Of a stretch of DNA of 43,754 nt, positions 1-9,643 are shown piece by piece. A program made the position numbers and the translations under genes. Under the pieces are notes generated by a model that was given only the letters and a program-made list of their open reading frames with translations, was not told the origin of the DNA and did not search any database. Every line of letters begins with the position of its first letter. Positions within the stretch are counted from its first letter, which is position 1. Where the stretch lies: positions 1 to 43,754 of the forward strand of contig CAIPAY010000243.1 in the NCBI GenBank assembly GCA_903863195.1, written 5' to 3'. This DNA comes from an uncultured Holophagaceae bacterium. Its GTDB lineage: Bacteria > Acidobacteriota > Holophagae > Holophagales > Holophagaceae.

Positions 1-2
1 CC

Positions 3-3000
3 TTGTTCAGCGATGCAAAGACGCCTAGCCCCGGCGCCCAGATCCAGGAGCGGGGAGGCAAGCTGGTCCCGATGCCGGATCTCACCCGCTGGCATTGCCT
101 TGAGGTGGACGCTGCCGAGAACATCCTCGCCAGGGTCGAAGAGCTGAAGAAGGTGCCGGGCGTCGCCCTGGCGGAACCGGACTACCTGCGGCGCCCTGCG
201 GGCCTGCCCGGGGCTGCGACGGACCCCTACTTCGCCCAGCAGTGGCACCTGGGAGCGGCCAAGGTGCCCGAAGCCTGGGCCTACCTCCAGGGCCAGAACC
301 TGGCGCCGGGCGGACGTCGGGACGTGATCGTGGCGGTCATCGACACGGGCATCGATCTCACGCACCCCGACCTCTCAGCAAATCTGTGGACGAACACTGC
401 GGACAATTCGCATGGCTACAACGCCATCACCGGCAGCAATGACCCCACTGACGACAACGGCCACGGCACCCACGTGGCCGGCATCATCGCCGCCCAGGGC
501 GGCAACCAGGCCGGTGGCGTGGGCGTCGCCTACAACGTGCAGCTCATGGCCATCAAGGCGGCCCAGTACTCCGGCGTCCTGTCCGTCTCGGACATCGCCA
601 AGGGCATCACCTTCGCCGTGGCCCACGGGGCCGATGTCATCAACATGTCCTTCGGCGGCTACGGCAAGTCCACGGTGGAAGAGGATGCCCTGGCCGTGGC
701 CTTCGGACAGGCGGTCCTGGTGGCGGCGGCCGGCAACGACGGCCTCCCCAATGAGCCCTCCATGGCCTACCCGCTCGGGAAGCCGATGTATCCAGCCTCC
801 TACAACTGGGTGCTGGGCGTCATGGCCTCCGGGCCGAATGTCACCGGCGACCGCATGGCCAGCTTCTCGAACTGGGACCTGGTCCCGAACAACTTGATCG
901 AGTATGAGCTCATGGCCCCCGGCGTCGGGGTCTGGAGCACGCTCCCCAGCGGGCAGTATGCCGCCTGGTCCGGCACGTCCATGGCGGCGCCGGTGGTCTC
1001 CGGCATCGCAGCGCTGGTCCGCACCAAGTTCGCGGACAAGCTGGTCTACTCGTCCCGCTTCGTCATGGGCCAGGTCGCGGCCACGGGTGCCCTCCAGCAG
1101 GCCTTCACGCCAGACAAGGGGGACCCCTACTTCTTCCACGGCGTGGACGCCCTGGCGGCCCTCACCAACACCCCCAAGCCCCAGCTCTCCTACCTCCAGC
1201 ACTGGCTCTTCGACACGGTCACCATCAGCGACAAGAACAACGGCAATGGCCGCGTGGACGCGGGCGAGACCATCGACCTGGCCATCGCCATCCGCAACCA
1301 GTGGGGCAAGGCCGACAGCGTATCGGTCAAGCTGGAGACGAGCGCAGGCGTGGTCGGCCCGGATCCCTACGTCACGATGATCACCGACACCGTCGACTAC
1401 GGCGCGGTCGGCTCCTTCAATGCCGACGACAACGGCCTCACCACGGACAGCGCCGGCGCCGTCACCGGCGTGACTCATCCCTTCAGGTTCTCCGTGCTCC
1501 CCACCACCCCGAACGGGCACATCATCCCCTTCAAGCTGACCATCACTGCCCGCAACGGCTTCGATGCCACGGACACCACCGTCTACACAGCCAGCTCATC
1601 GTTCAATCTGACCGTGACGAATGGCCGGGAGCTCCCGAGGATCATCTCGGCGGACACCGTGCTGTCGAAGGAAACCTTGTGGATCATTCCCGATGCCACC
1701 CTGATCGATGCCGGAGTCACGGTCACGGTCACCGAAGGGACCAAAATTCAGTTCTATTCCTCGGAGGCCCTGGGACCCTACGCCACCCAGCCCTTGGCGT
1801 CCCTGATCGTCAGGGGAACGCTGAACGTGATTGGGACCCAAGACAACCCGGTGCAGATGGTCTTGGCCGATGCGTACAGTGGGCGGGTCATTGAGCTCAG
1901 TAAAAATAATAGCGGCATCATCAATTTCTCTTATGTATCGGTAGAGAATCCATGTATTGTTGCAAATATTATTGATCATGCGAATTTTATCAGTACTGGT
2001 ATTTTTGTTAATTCAGATAAAGTTAATGGAGCATGGATTCAATTTTCGGCAAAGCATTTTGTCGATGCACAATCTATCACAAAATCTAAATTCAGTGCTC
2101 TTGGTAGTCCCGATTCTTCCCTTGGCTCACAGTATTTATCTCAAGATGGTTTCCGTCTACGCGCAAACAGCTGGAATGATATTACTGGGACAGTCCAGGA
2201 ATCATTGTTCGCGAACTGTATATTAAATTTATACTGGACTGGCTACAATAGTGCCGTCTTTGAGAACAATACTTTATTGAATAATGTAAAATTGAGCCAG
2301 TGGAGCACCTCATATGTAAAATCTAATCTGTATTTTTATACATATACAAACAATATTCAAACACTAAAATTCAATCATAATTCAGTTTTGAATCGCTACC
2401 TAGATACAAATCCAAATAACTGGAGTCAATTCATTTATTTTACAAATTATGGAACTTATGACGTTCTTGGTCAAATAGCAATTAGTGGTAACTACTGGGG
2501 AACCCAATCTGATACAATTATTAATGCTAGTATTTACGACGGTAATGATGATTTTTCAAGGCAAGTCATAGCTTATAAACCCATCCTCTCGATAGCACCA
2601 GAATCCACTTATCCATTTGTAGTGGATGTCTCCACGGCCAACGCCTCGGGGCAGAAAGTTTCTGTGGTCGGTGCCGAACCCGTCACCTTCACGGTGACCT
2701 TCAACCGCGACATGAACCAGACGGTTCAACCTCAGGTCTCCTTTGGCCCGGCTGAGCCCTATACCGACTACATGATGAACCCGACACCGAGCACCGCGGC
2801 CCTCTACACCAAGTTCGGCGTCACCGGCGCTTGGAAGGACGCCCGCACCTGGGTCGGCACCTACACCATGAATCCCGTCACGGGGGACGGCTACCAGTAC
2901 CTCCGCGTGGCCGGGGCCCAGGCCCTCAGCGATCCCTGGCTCGTCACGGGGATCGACTCGGCCCGGTTCCGCTTCGAGATCATCACCTCGGGCACCGAGT

Positions 3001-5252
3001 CCATGAGCCTCCAGGCCAATGGGGGCGAGGGGCATGTGGACCTGTCCTGGACGCAGAACGACTTCGACCTGCTGGCGGGCTACTACCTGTACCGTTCCGC
3101 CACAGCAGACGGCACCTACACCCGCATCAATCCCACCATCATTGCCCCCCAGACCATCTCCTTCCGCGATACCACGGTGAATCCCGGGGCCGCCTACTTC
3201 TACAAGTTCACTGTCGTGAAGACGGACCTGTCCGAGTCCCAGTATTCCAACGTGGCCACGGCGACCCCGCTCGACACCGTCAAGCCGGTCATCCTCCACA
3301 CGCCGGTGACCTCGGCCCAGCCCGGGCTGCCACTCTCCCTCACGGCGGTGGTGACCGACAACGTGGCCGTGAAGAGCGCCACGCTCTACTACCGCACCAT
3401 CGGGATCTCCGCCTATGCCAGCCGGGATATGGTGAAGACCACCGGTGACACCTACGCGGTCACCATTGACGGCTCCTCCGTGGTGGCTCCGGGCGTCGAG
3501 TATTACCTCTCGGCCACCGACGGCATCAGCGTCACCCAGAACGGCCGCCCGGAATCTCCCAATCAGGTCGTGGTCCTGGATAAGCCGGTCATCACCTCCA
3601 TCAGCCCGGTCAAGGGGCCGGCCTCTGGCGGGACCACCGTCACGCTGGCCGGGAGCAACTTCAAGACAGGCGCCAAGATCACGTTCGGCGGGGCCGCCGC
3701 CTCGGCGGTCACCTTCGTGAGCAGCAGCCAGCTCACCTGCGTGGCCCCTGCCCACTTCGCGGCCACCGTCGATGTGCTCGTCACCAACCCTGACAACCAG
3801 TCGGGAAGCCTGCTGCGGGGCTTCGCCTTTGAGAGCGACACCGCCTCTCTCAGCCTACCGACCCAGTCTGCCGCCCAGAACAACATCATCCAGATCCCCC
3901 TCAATGCGGCCGTGATCAACGGACTCGCCGCGGCGGACCTGACCATCACCTTTGACCCGGCCATCCTCAAGCCGAGGACCGCCGTGGCGGGCGCGCTCAC
4001 CACCGGGTGGACCGTGGTCGTCAACACCGGCACCTCGGGGCAGCTGAAGATCTCCATGGCCAGTCCCGGCGGAACCGTGACGGGTTCGGGTGTCCTGGCC
4101 CTGCTCGAGTTCGAGGTCATCGGCGCCCCCGGAACTTCCTCAGCCCTGGGCCTCACGGCTGTGAAGCTCAATGGCGGGGCCATCCTGGCCAACACGGCCG
4201 CCGGCACCCTCAATGTGGCAGTGGCCTACAGTGTTTCTGGCAGCGCCCGGCACTGGAAGAACAATGCCGCCGTATCGGGCGTCCTGCTCCAGGCCACTGG
4301 GGATCGGATCTACTCCGACACCACCTCGGCCAGCGGCACCTACAGCATCACCGCCCTGCCTCCAGCGACCTACACGGTCCGCCCCTCCAAGTCCACGGAG
4401 GTGGTGGGCATCACGGCCTACGACGCTTCCCTGGTGCTGCAGCACTCGGCCGGTCTGATCACGCTGACCGGCTCTGCGGCCACAGCTGCGGATGTGGACA
4501 AGTCCGGGGCGATCAACGCCATGGATGCCTACTACATCCTGCAGAAGGCCGCGGACCTGCTCACCCTGCCCTTCCCCGGGGCCGGCGTGATCTGGGATTT
4601 CTCGCCCTCGACGCGAACCTACACGAGCCTGGGCGCCAATCAGGTCGGCCAGGACTACACAGGCATCCTGCTGGGGGACGTCAGCGGCAACTGGAGCGGC
4701 CAGGAAGCCCAGACCGGCGCTCCCGTCTACTTCCGGATGCAGGAAGCCGCCCCCGCCGCGGACGGCACCCTCACCGCCCTGGTGGCCATGAACCCGCGCA
4801 ACCAGATCATCAACAGCCTGGATGCGGTCCTCAGCTACGACCCGGCCCGGGGCACACCGGTTTCCGCCACCCTCACCACTGCCGCCAGCAGCTGGGCCCT
4901 CGGTGCCAACCTGACCAAGCCGGGGGAGATCCGGATCTCCATGGCCTCGGCGGTTCCCGTCGGCAGCGACAGCGGCGTCCTGGCCCTGAAGTTCAACCTC
5001 CTGGGCACAAGCCAGGACGTGACCCTGCGCGCGAAGGGCGTGCTGGTCAATGAGCGGGCCACGGCGAACTTCACCCTGGATGATGTGGCCATCGTGTCCC
5101 GGTTCCTTTCCGGGGCCGCCACACCGACAGCCGCCGATCTGGCGAAATACGACCTCGCCCCCTTCACCGAGGGCACCTCTGCCGGGGACGGCAAGCTGGA
5201 CATCGAAGACTTCGTCCTCATCCTGCGCGCCGCCCTGGGCCTGGGCCTCTAG
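3..5252 (+). CDS. Modular secreted subtilisin-like (S8) serine protease, 5' end probably outside window
   Basis: A very large extracellular protease of at least 1749 residues. The S8 triad is visible as Asp114 (IDTG), His154 (HGTHVAG) and Ser326 (GTSMAAP). Residues before about 100 look like the end of an inhibitor-type propeptide. After the catalytic domain come a region with parallel beta-helix character (about 560-880, ending near the motif GNYWGT), a fibronectin III-like domain (about 1000-1090), an IPT/TIG-like domain (about 1195-1276), a cohesin-like domain (about 1284-1400), a carboxypeptidase-regulatory-like fold (about 1408-1467), a dockerin-like pair (VDKSGAINAMDAYYIL), a second cohesin-like domain and a final dockerin-like motif (GDGKLDIEDFVLIL). 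The first in-frame start is a TTG at base 3 with no signal peptide after it, so the true start is most likely upstream. Nucleotides 1897-2640 are strikingly AT-rich compared with the rest. The protease call is firm; the accessory domain names are by eye. Confidence 0.93.
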   Translation: MFSDAKTPSPGAQIQERGGKLVPMPDLTRWHCLEVDAAENILARVEELKKVPGVALAEPDYLRRPAGLPGAATDPYFAQQWHLGAAKVPEAWAYLQGQNLAPGGRRDVIVAVIDTGIDLTHPDLSANLWTNTADNSHGYNAITGSNDPTDDNGHGTHVAGIIAAQGGNQAGGVGVAYNVQLMAIKAAQYSGVLSVSDIAKGITFAVAHGADVINMSFGGYGKSTVEEDALAVAFGQAVLVAAAGNDGLPNEPSMAYPLGKPMYPASYNWVLGVMASGPNVTGDRMASFSNWDLVPNNLIEYELMAPGVGVWSTLPSGQYAAWSGTSMAAPVVSGIAALVRTKFADKLVYSSRFVMGQVAATGALQQAFTPDKGDPYFFHGVDALAALTNTPKPQLSYLQHWLFDTVTISDKNNGNGRVDAGETIDLAIAIRNQWGKADSVSVKLETSAGVVGPDPYVTMITDTVDYGAVGSFNADDNGLTTDSAGAVTGVTHPFRFSVLPTTPNGHIIPFKLTITARNGFDATDTTVYTASSSFNLTVTNGRELPRIISADTVLSKETLWIIPDATLIDAGVTVTVTEGTKIQFYSSEALGPYATQPLASLIVRGTLNVIGTQDNPVQMVLADAYSGRVIELSKNNSGIINFSYVSVENPCIVANIIDHANFISTGIFVNSDKVNGAWIQFSAKHFVDAQSITKSKFSALGSPDSSLGSQYLSQDGFRLRANSWNDITGTVQESLFANCILNLYWTGYNSAVFENNTLLNNVKLSQWSTSYVKSNLYFYTYTNNIQTLKFNHNSVLNRYLDTNPNNWSQFIYFTNYGTYDVLGQIAISGNYWGTQSDTIINASIYDGNDDFSRQVIAYKPILSIAPESTYPFVVDVSTANASGQKVSVVGAEPVTFTVTFNRDMNQTVQPQVSFGPAEPYTDYMMNPTPSTAALYTKFGVTGAWKDARTWVGTYTMNPVTGDGYQYLRVAGAQALSDPWLVTGIDSARFRFEIITSGTESMSLQANGGEGHVDLSWTQNDFDLLAGYYLYRSATADGTYTRINPTIIAPQTISFRDTTVNPGAAYFYKFTVVKTDLSESQYSNVATATPLDTVKPVILHTPVTSAQPGLPLSLTAVVTDNVAVKSATLYYRTIGISAYASRDMVKTTGDTYAVTIDGSSVVAPGVEYYLSATDGISVTQNGRPESPNQVVVLDKPVITSISPVKGPASGGTTVTLAGSNFKTGAKITFGGAAASAVTFVSSSQLTCVAPAHFAATVDVLVTNPDNQSGSLLRGFAFESDTASLSLPTQSAAQNNIIQIPLNAAVINGLAAADLTITFDPAILKPRTAVAGALTTGWTVVVNTGTSGQLKISMASPGGTVTGSGVLALLEFEVIGAPGTSSALGLTAVKLNGGAILANTAAGTLNVAVAYSVSGSARHWKNNAAVSGVLLQATGDRIYSDTTSASGTYSITALPPATYTVRPSKSTEVVGITAYDASLVLQHSAGLITLTGSAATAADVDKSGAINAMDAYYILQKAADLLTLPFPGAGVIWDFSPSTRTYTSLGANQVGQDYTGILLGDVSGNWSGQEAQTGAPVYFRMQEAAPAADGTLTALVAMNPRNQIINSLDAVLSYDPARGTPVSATLTTAASSWALGANLTKPGEIRISMASAVPVGSDSGVLALKFNLLGTSQDVTLRAKGVLVNERATANFTLDDVAIVSRFLSGAATPTAADLAKYDLAPFTEGTSAGDGKLDIEDFVLILRAALGLGL

Positions 5253-5296
5253 TCCTGCCAAATCCCAGCTCCTGCATTTCCGATTCGAGGCACCCC

Positions 5297-5857
5297 ATGA
5301 AGCGACTTCCCGCCCTCCTCCTGCTGCCCCCCCTGCTCCTGCTGCTGGCCTGTGGCGGAGGCGGCGGGGGCAGCGCCGCAACCGGCGGTACCGGAACGCC
5401 CAGCGGCCCCACCCCCCTGAGCGCCGGGGCCCACACCCTCGGAGTCTCCATCACCATGGCTGCCGCGGCCAAAGTCCCCGCCAGCGGCCTGTCGGTCATC
5501 CTGCAGCTGCCGCCAGGGGTGACGGTGGCCACCGCCGCCGGAGATCCCAGCCCCCTGGCGGCAGGGGCCTTGAGTGCGGGCAGCGCCCTCACCGGCACCA
5601 TCCTGCTCAATGGCACCTACGCCGCTGCCACCCGCCAGGCGAAGCTGTTCCTGGCCCACACACCGACCACCGCCTGGAGCGGCCAGGCCATGAAGCTGGT
5701 CTTCACGGTCCCGTCTGGAAGTTCCGTCCTGGAGACTGACCTCCAGTCCCTCAATGCCACACCCAGCGGATTCAAGGTGGTCGGCGTCGACACCACCACC
5801 CACAGCACCGTGGTGCTGACGCCCCAGGCCACCCTGACCCTCAAGGTGCTCGACTAG
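5297..5857 (+). CDS. Small lipoprotein, possibly cohesin-like
   Basis: A 186-residue protein with a lipoprotein signal peptide: a Leu-rich core ends in LLLLACGGG, with the lipidated Cys near residue 20. A glycine-rich spacer follows. The mature part is a Ser/Thr/Ala-rich beta-strand protein with a pattern reminiscent of cohesin folds (LSVILQLPPGVTV, then AGALSAGSALTG, then QAMKLVFTVPSGS). It lies 44 nt behind the modular protease on the same strand, and GAGG precedes the ATG. The two products may act together at the cell surface, since the protease carries dockerin-like motifs. That link is inference; the lipoprotein call is direct, and the cohesin likeness is only by eye. Confidence 0.75.
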   Translation: MKRLPALLLLPPLLLLLACGGGGGGSAATGGTGTPSGPTPLSAGAHTLGVSITMAAAAKVPASGLSVILQLPPGVTVATAAGDPSPLAAGALSAGSALTGTILLNGTYAAATRQAKLFLAHTPTTAWSGQAMKLVFTVPSGSSVLETDLQSLNATPSGFKVVGVDTTTHSTVVLTPQATLTLKVLD

Positions 5858-5897
5858 TTCTGAAGCACTCGGACTCAGCTTTCGGCGGGGCCGCGAC

Positions 5898-6968
5898 TCA
5901 GTCCTTCACCTTCAGCAGCTCCACGAGGTAGGGCTTCCAGACGGCGGCCTGGGTAAGGGTCTGGTGGCCGATGGTCTTGGGGCCGGCGGGCACCAGGACG
6001 CTGCGGCCCTTGGGGATCCGGGCCACGAGCTTGTCCATGACAGCCAGCTCGGCGGGGTTGATCAGGTCGTCGGCGAAGTTGACCGCCACCAGACGGGCCT
6101 GGATGTGGCCCAGGTCCGGCTCGGGGTTGTAGTCCCAGGAGGACTCGAACCAGTAGAGGGTGTCGTTGGCGTCGAGGGTCTTGAGGGCGGTGGCCGCCAG
6201 CCGGTCGTAGAGGGCGCTGGCCTCCTCGCGGGTGGGCGCCTGGCTCTGCAGCCGCACCGGGCTGTCCGTCATGAGGGTGAAGATCGGGTAGGACCGGGTC
6301 CAGAGGCTGGGCGGCTTCGGGTAGTCCCCGCCCTTCCAGTCCGGATCCTGGCGGATGGACTCCGTGAGCAGACGTCGCCACAGGAGGTTGCGCCCGGCGA
6401 TCGCGGTAGGCTGGCTGGCGATGGGCAGGAGGGCGTCCATGAGGTCGGGATAGCGCTCGCCCCAGAGCCAGGTCTGCATGCCGCCCATGGAGGTGCCCAG
6501 CACCAGTCGCAGGTGGTTCACCCCCAGGCCCTCGGTGACCAGCAGGTGCTGGGCCGCGACCACGTCCTGGTAGCCATAGCGGGGGAAGCGGGCGCGCAGG
6601 CCGTCGCTGGGCTTGCTGGACCCGCCCCGGCCGATGCCGTCCGGCAGGATGACGTAGTGGTGGCTGGCGTCCAGGGGCTGGCCGGGACCGAAGAGCTCCC
6701 CGGCTAGGCTGGGCGACAGGAAGCTCTTCCCGGTGCCCGTGGTGCCGTGCAGCAGCAGGACCGCGTTGGTGACCCGTCCGGACGCGTCCCGCTCGGGGCG
6801 ACCCAGGGTGGTGTAGTGCAGGCGCAGCTCCGGCAGTACCTCACCGGTCTGGAAGCGGAAGTTCCGCGCGACGAAGTCGCCCTCCCGCTGCTCCAGCGCA
6901 GGGGGCGCCGACTGGAGCGGCAGGGCCACCAGGGCCGCCAGGAAGCTGGTGAGCAGGGGCGTCTTCAT
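5898..6968 (-). CDS. Exported alpha/beta hydrolase of the homoserine acetyltransferase-like (MetX-type) fold
   Basis: About 356 residues from the chosen ATG at 6968. This start is preceded by GAGG and begins a clear signal peptide (MKTPLLTSFLAALVALPLQS). The alpha/beta hydrolase core shows an oxyanion-type HGTTGTGKS segment and the nucleophile elbow GTSMGGMQ, with Ser in the GxSxGG context typical of MetX-like proteins. A late His (TIGHQT) would complete the triad. Cytosolic MetX makes O-acetylhomoserine. The signal peptide here argues against that role and for a periplasmic or secreted esterase/acyltransferase of the same superfamily. The substrate cannot be read from sequence. The downstream gap to the convergent lipoprotein gene is 40 nt and shows no clear terminator. 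Confidence 0.85.
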   Translation of the reverse strand: MKTPLLTSFLAALVALPLQSAPPALEQREGDFVARNFRFQTGEVLPELRLHYTTLGRPERDASGRVTNAVLLLHGTTGTGKSFLSPSLAGELFGPGQPLDASHHYVILPDGIGRGGSSKPSDGLRARFPRYGYQDVVAAQHLLVTEGLGVNHLRLVLGTSMGGMQTWLWGERYPDLMDALLPIASQPTAIAGRNLLWRRLLTESIRQDPDWKGGDYPKPPSLWTRSYPIFTLMTDSPVRLQSQAPTREEASALYDRLAATALKTLDANDTLYWFESSWDYNPEPDLGHIQARLVAVNFADDLINPAELAVMDKLVARIPKGRSVLVPAGPKTIGHQTLTQAAVWKPYLVELLKVKD

Positions 6969-7040
6969 GGGGGCCTCGAGGCTTGAAAACACGAAGGCGG
7001 GCAGGATCACCCTGCCCGCACCTGGGATCAGAAGCTCAGC

Positions 7041-7649
7041 TTAGCGCCGCCAGCCTGGACTCAGGCTGCGGCCGCCGCCGCGGGGGCCGACATGGCCGCC
7101 GCCGTAGTGCACAACGCCGTTCCAGCGCCCGCCGCCCCAGTAGCCGCGGCCCATCCAGCCCGCGTGCCCATGCGGACCGTAGAACCCATACCAGCGGCCC
7201 AGGCCGATGCCCCACCAGGCGTAGTAGCGCGGACCGAAGACCCCGAAGTAGGGCCTGGGTCCCCAGCCCCAGAGCCAGGGCGCGACAACCCAGCACCAGC
7301 CGGCCTCAGGGTAGTAGACATACATGCTGGGCGTGCCCCCTTCGGGCGGGACATGGGTGAAGCCGTCACCGTAGGGCATCCAGACCCAGCCGTACTGGTC
7401 GGTGTAGACCCACTGGCCGCCGTCCTGGCGCTTCTCAGCGGGGAGCGGAGTCGGCTGCGCGGGCGGCGCCGGACGCACGGCCGGCGGCGGGGGCGGCGGA
7501 TCTTTGGGGGCGGGTGCGGGAGGCTGGGCCGCGGCGGGATCCTGGCGCTCGGCCGGCGGGGGGACGCGCTCGGGCTGCTGGGCGGCCAGAGCCAGACCAC
7601 CGCCGACCAGAATCGCCAGCACCGCGAGTGCCTGTTTCAGGGGTTTCAT
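7041..7649 (-). CDS. Secreted proline-rich, Trp/Tyr/Gly-rich protein of unknown function
   Basis: A 202-residue protein with a signal peptide (KQALAVLAILVGGGLALAAQ), then a Pro/Ala/Gln-rich linker (about 25-70). The C-terminal half is extremely rich in aromatics and glycine (WVYTDQYGWVWMPYGDGF, then WLWGWGPRPYFGVFGPRYY, then Gly/His/Arg repeats). Similar low-complexity aromatic proteins exist in several diderm bacteria without assigned function. The gene has a strong Shine-Dalgarno (GGAGGTG) before the ATG at 7649 and lies upstream of the hydrolase and downstream of the Ser/Thr kinase on the same strand. I do not recognise a catalytic motif. Confidence 0.75.
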   Translation of the reverse strand: MKPLKQALAVLAILVGGGLALAAQQPERVPPPAERQDPAAAQPPAPAPKDPPPPPPAVRPAPPAQPTPLPAEKRQDGGQWVYTDQYGWVWMPYGDGFTHVPPEGGTPSMYVYYPEAGWCWVVAPWLWGWGPRPYFGVFGPRYYAWWGIGLGRWYGFYGPHGHAGWMGRGYWGGGRWNGVVHYGGGHVGPRGGGRSLSPGWRR

Positions 7650-7735
7650 GGGGGCACCTCCATCAACCTAGACCCCAGCCGGGGGGAAAGGTTGCGTCTG
7701 GTCCTGATTCTACTCCGACCCCCAAGGCGGGTGCT

Positions 7736-9643
7736 TCAGAGCGGGATCCGCAGGCTTTTGTCGCCGGTCAGGTCCAAGGTCTCGGATTTGCTGCCCTTGG
7801 GGCCGCGAACAGTGAGGGTGTGCCGCCCCAGGGCAACCTGGATGCTGCTGCCATCGCTCTCGATACCAGCGTCCTGGCCGTCCACCGACACCTTGCCGGT
7901 ACCCGGGAAGGTCTCCACGGTGACCGTGGCCAGCTCCGGTACCGTAAGGTTGGCGGTCTGCCCGGCGACGATGGAGACGGTCCGGCTGTCCTTGTAGAAG
8001 TGGCGGGCGCTGGCCAGCTCCAGCTTGTGGTGGCCCGGCGGGAGCGGCACCTTGGCGCCGGGGCTGAGCTCGCCCAGGTCCTTGCCATCGGCCTTCACCC
8101 GCACGGCGAACCCGCCAGCCAGCTTGAGCGAGCCCGGGGCCGTGGGATCCAGGGACGGCTCCTGCCGGGTCTCGGCGGTGGTGGCGTCCTTCAGGTCGAA
8201 GACCCGGCCTCCCGGCACCTCGCCCGGCTTGAAATCCGAGGCGAAGCCCTGTTTGGCCTTGGTCAGCGTCAGGCGGTGCGGCGTGCCCTGGTTCCAGGTC
8301 ACCTTCAGGGGAGTGGTGCCCTCCAGCAGCTTCTCGTCCAGCACCACGGTGGCGCCCTGGGGCAGCGAGTCCACCATCTCCTCCGAGATGATGGGCTGGA
8401 GCTTGAAGGCGGGCGGGACCTCGCCCGGCTTGAACTCGTAGCTGAGGGGCTGGTGCCCCTGGAGCTCGATCCGCAGCCGGTCGCCCGGACTCAGGGGCTG
8501 GCTCAGGGGCGTGGTGCCCACCTCCGCCTTCAGGTCGTTCATGAAGACCTTGGCACCGGTGGGGATGGACTCGAGCTGGAGGCGGGTGCCCTTCTTTCCC
8601 GAGAGGATGAACCAGCCGCCGCCGACCGCCACCACCAGGGCCAGGGCCGCGATCCAGGGCCAGCTCGACTTCCGGCGCGGGGCCGTGGGCACCACCATGG
8701 TCTCGTCAAAGGAGGTGGAGACGATCTCCGGAATCGGCACCTCGCCGTTCAGGTGCAGGAGGCTCATGACCTCCCGCCGATCCTCCTTGCCCAGCTCCAC
8801 CACGGCATTCAGCATGTCCCGCATGAAGGCCGTGCAGGTGGGGTGGCGGTCCTCGGGCTTCTTCGCCAACACCTTCTCGAACACGCGGCGCCAGCCCTCG
8901 GGCAGGATGCCCATGACCGGCGGCTGGATGTCCACGGGCGGGTCGTTGACGATGCGGTAGAGGATGGTGTTGATGGAGGTGCCCGGGAAGGGCGACTGTC
9001 CGCTCATGAGTTCGAAGACCAGCACGCCGAAGCTGAAGATGTCCGAGCGGCTGTCCACGGTGCCCTCACGGATCTGCTCGGGGCTGGCGTAGCTGGGCGT
9101 GCCCAGGAAGGTGCCGGTCTGGGTCAGGCTGGCATCCTCGCGCTTGGCGATGCCGAAGTCCATGAGCTTGGGCCGCCCGTCCTCTCCCACCATGACGTTG
9201 CCCGGCTTGACATCCCGGTGGACGATGCCCTTGGCGTGGGCGTGGTCCAGGGCGTCTGCCAGGCCCCCGGCGATCCGGAGCTTCTCTTTGAGGCTGAGCT
9301 CCGGTCCGCCCCGGATGATCCCGTCCAGGGGCTTCCCGGGCACGAACTCCATGGCCAGGAAGGGACCGTAGCCCTCCTCCTCGCCCACGTCGTAGATGGC
9401 CACGATCCCGGGGTGGTTCAGCAGGCCCGAGACCTCCGCCTCCCGCTGGAACCGCATCAGGTACTCGTGCTGATCCGCCTGGGTCCGCACCGCATCCAGC
9501 TTCATGAGCTTGATGGCCACCTTCCGCTTGATCCGGGGATCCTCGGCCAGGACCACGCTGCCCATGGCGCCAGACCCCAGCAGACGCTGGACCTGATAGC
9601 GCCCGATCATTTTGGGGTAGTTGGGGATGTCTGGGTCGGCCAT
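7736..9643 (-). CDS. Membrane Ser/Thr protein kinase with C-terminal PEGA-like repeats
   Basis: A 635-residue eukaryotic-type (Hanks) kinase. The glycine loop GSGAMGSV spans residues 23-30, with Lys45 in VAIK, the catalytic Asp144 in HRDVKPGN, the metal-binding Asp162 in DFG and the activation segment TPSYASPEQ. One membrane helix (WIAALALVVAVGGGWFIL, about residues 335-352) separates the cytoplasmic kinase from an external part. The latter carries several PEGA-like units (for example LESIPTGAKVFMNDL and VETFPGTGKVSVDGQ), which in this family usually face the envelope. The start at 9643 has AGGA upstream. The gene is transcribed divergently from the glycosyltransferase at 9770. Substrate and signal are unknown. 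Confidence 0.95.
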   Translation of the reverse strand: MADPDIPNYPKMIGRYQVQRLLGSGAMGSVVLAEDPRIKRKVAIKLMKLDAVRTQADQHEYLMRFQREAEVSGLLNHPGIVAIYDVGEEEGYGPFLAMEFVPGKPLDGIIRGGPELSLKEKLRIAGGLADALDHAHAKGIVHRDVKPGNVMVGEDGRPKLMDFGIAKREDASLTQTGTFLGTPSYASPEQIREGTVDSRSDIFSFGVLVFELMSGQSPFPGTSINTILYRIVNDPPVDIQPPVMGILPEGWRRVFEKVLAKKPEDRHPTCTAFMRDMLNAVVELGKEDRREVMSLLHLNGEVPIPEIVSTSFDETMVVPTAPRRKSSWPWIAALALVVAVGGGWFILSGKKGTRLQLESIPTGAKVFMNDLKAEVGTTPLSQPLSPGDRLRIELQGHQPLSYEFKPGEVPPAFKLQPIISEEMVDSLPQGATVVLDEKLLEGTTPLKVTWNQGTPHRLTLTKAKQGFASDFKPGEVPGGRVFDLKDATTAETRQEPSLDPTAPGSLKLAGGFAVRVKADGKDLGELSPGAKVPLPPGHHKLELASARHFYKDSRTVSIVAGQTANLTVPELATVTVETFPGTGKVSVDGQDAGIESDGSSIQVALGRHTLTVRGPKGSKSETLDLTGDKSLRIPL

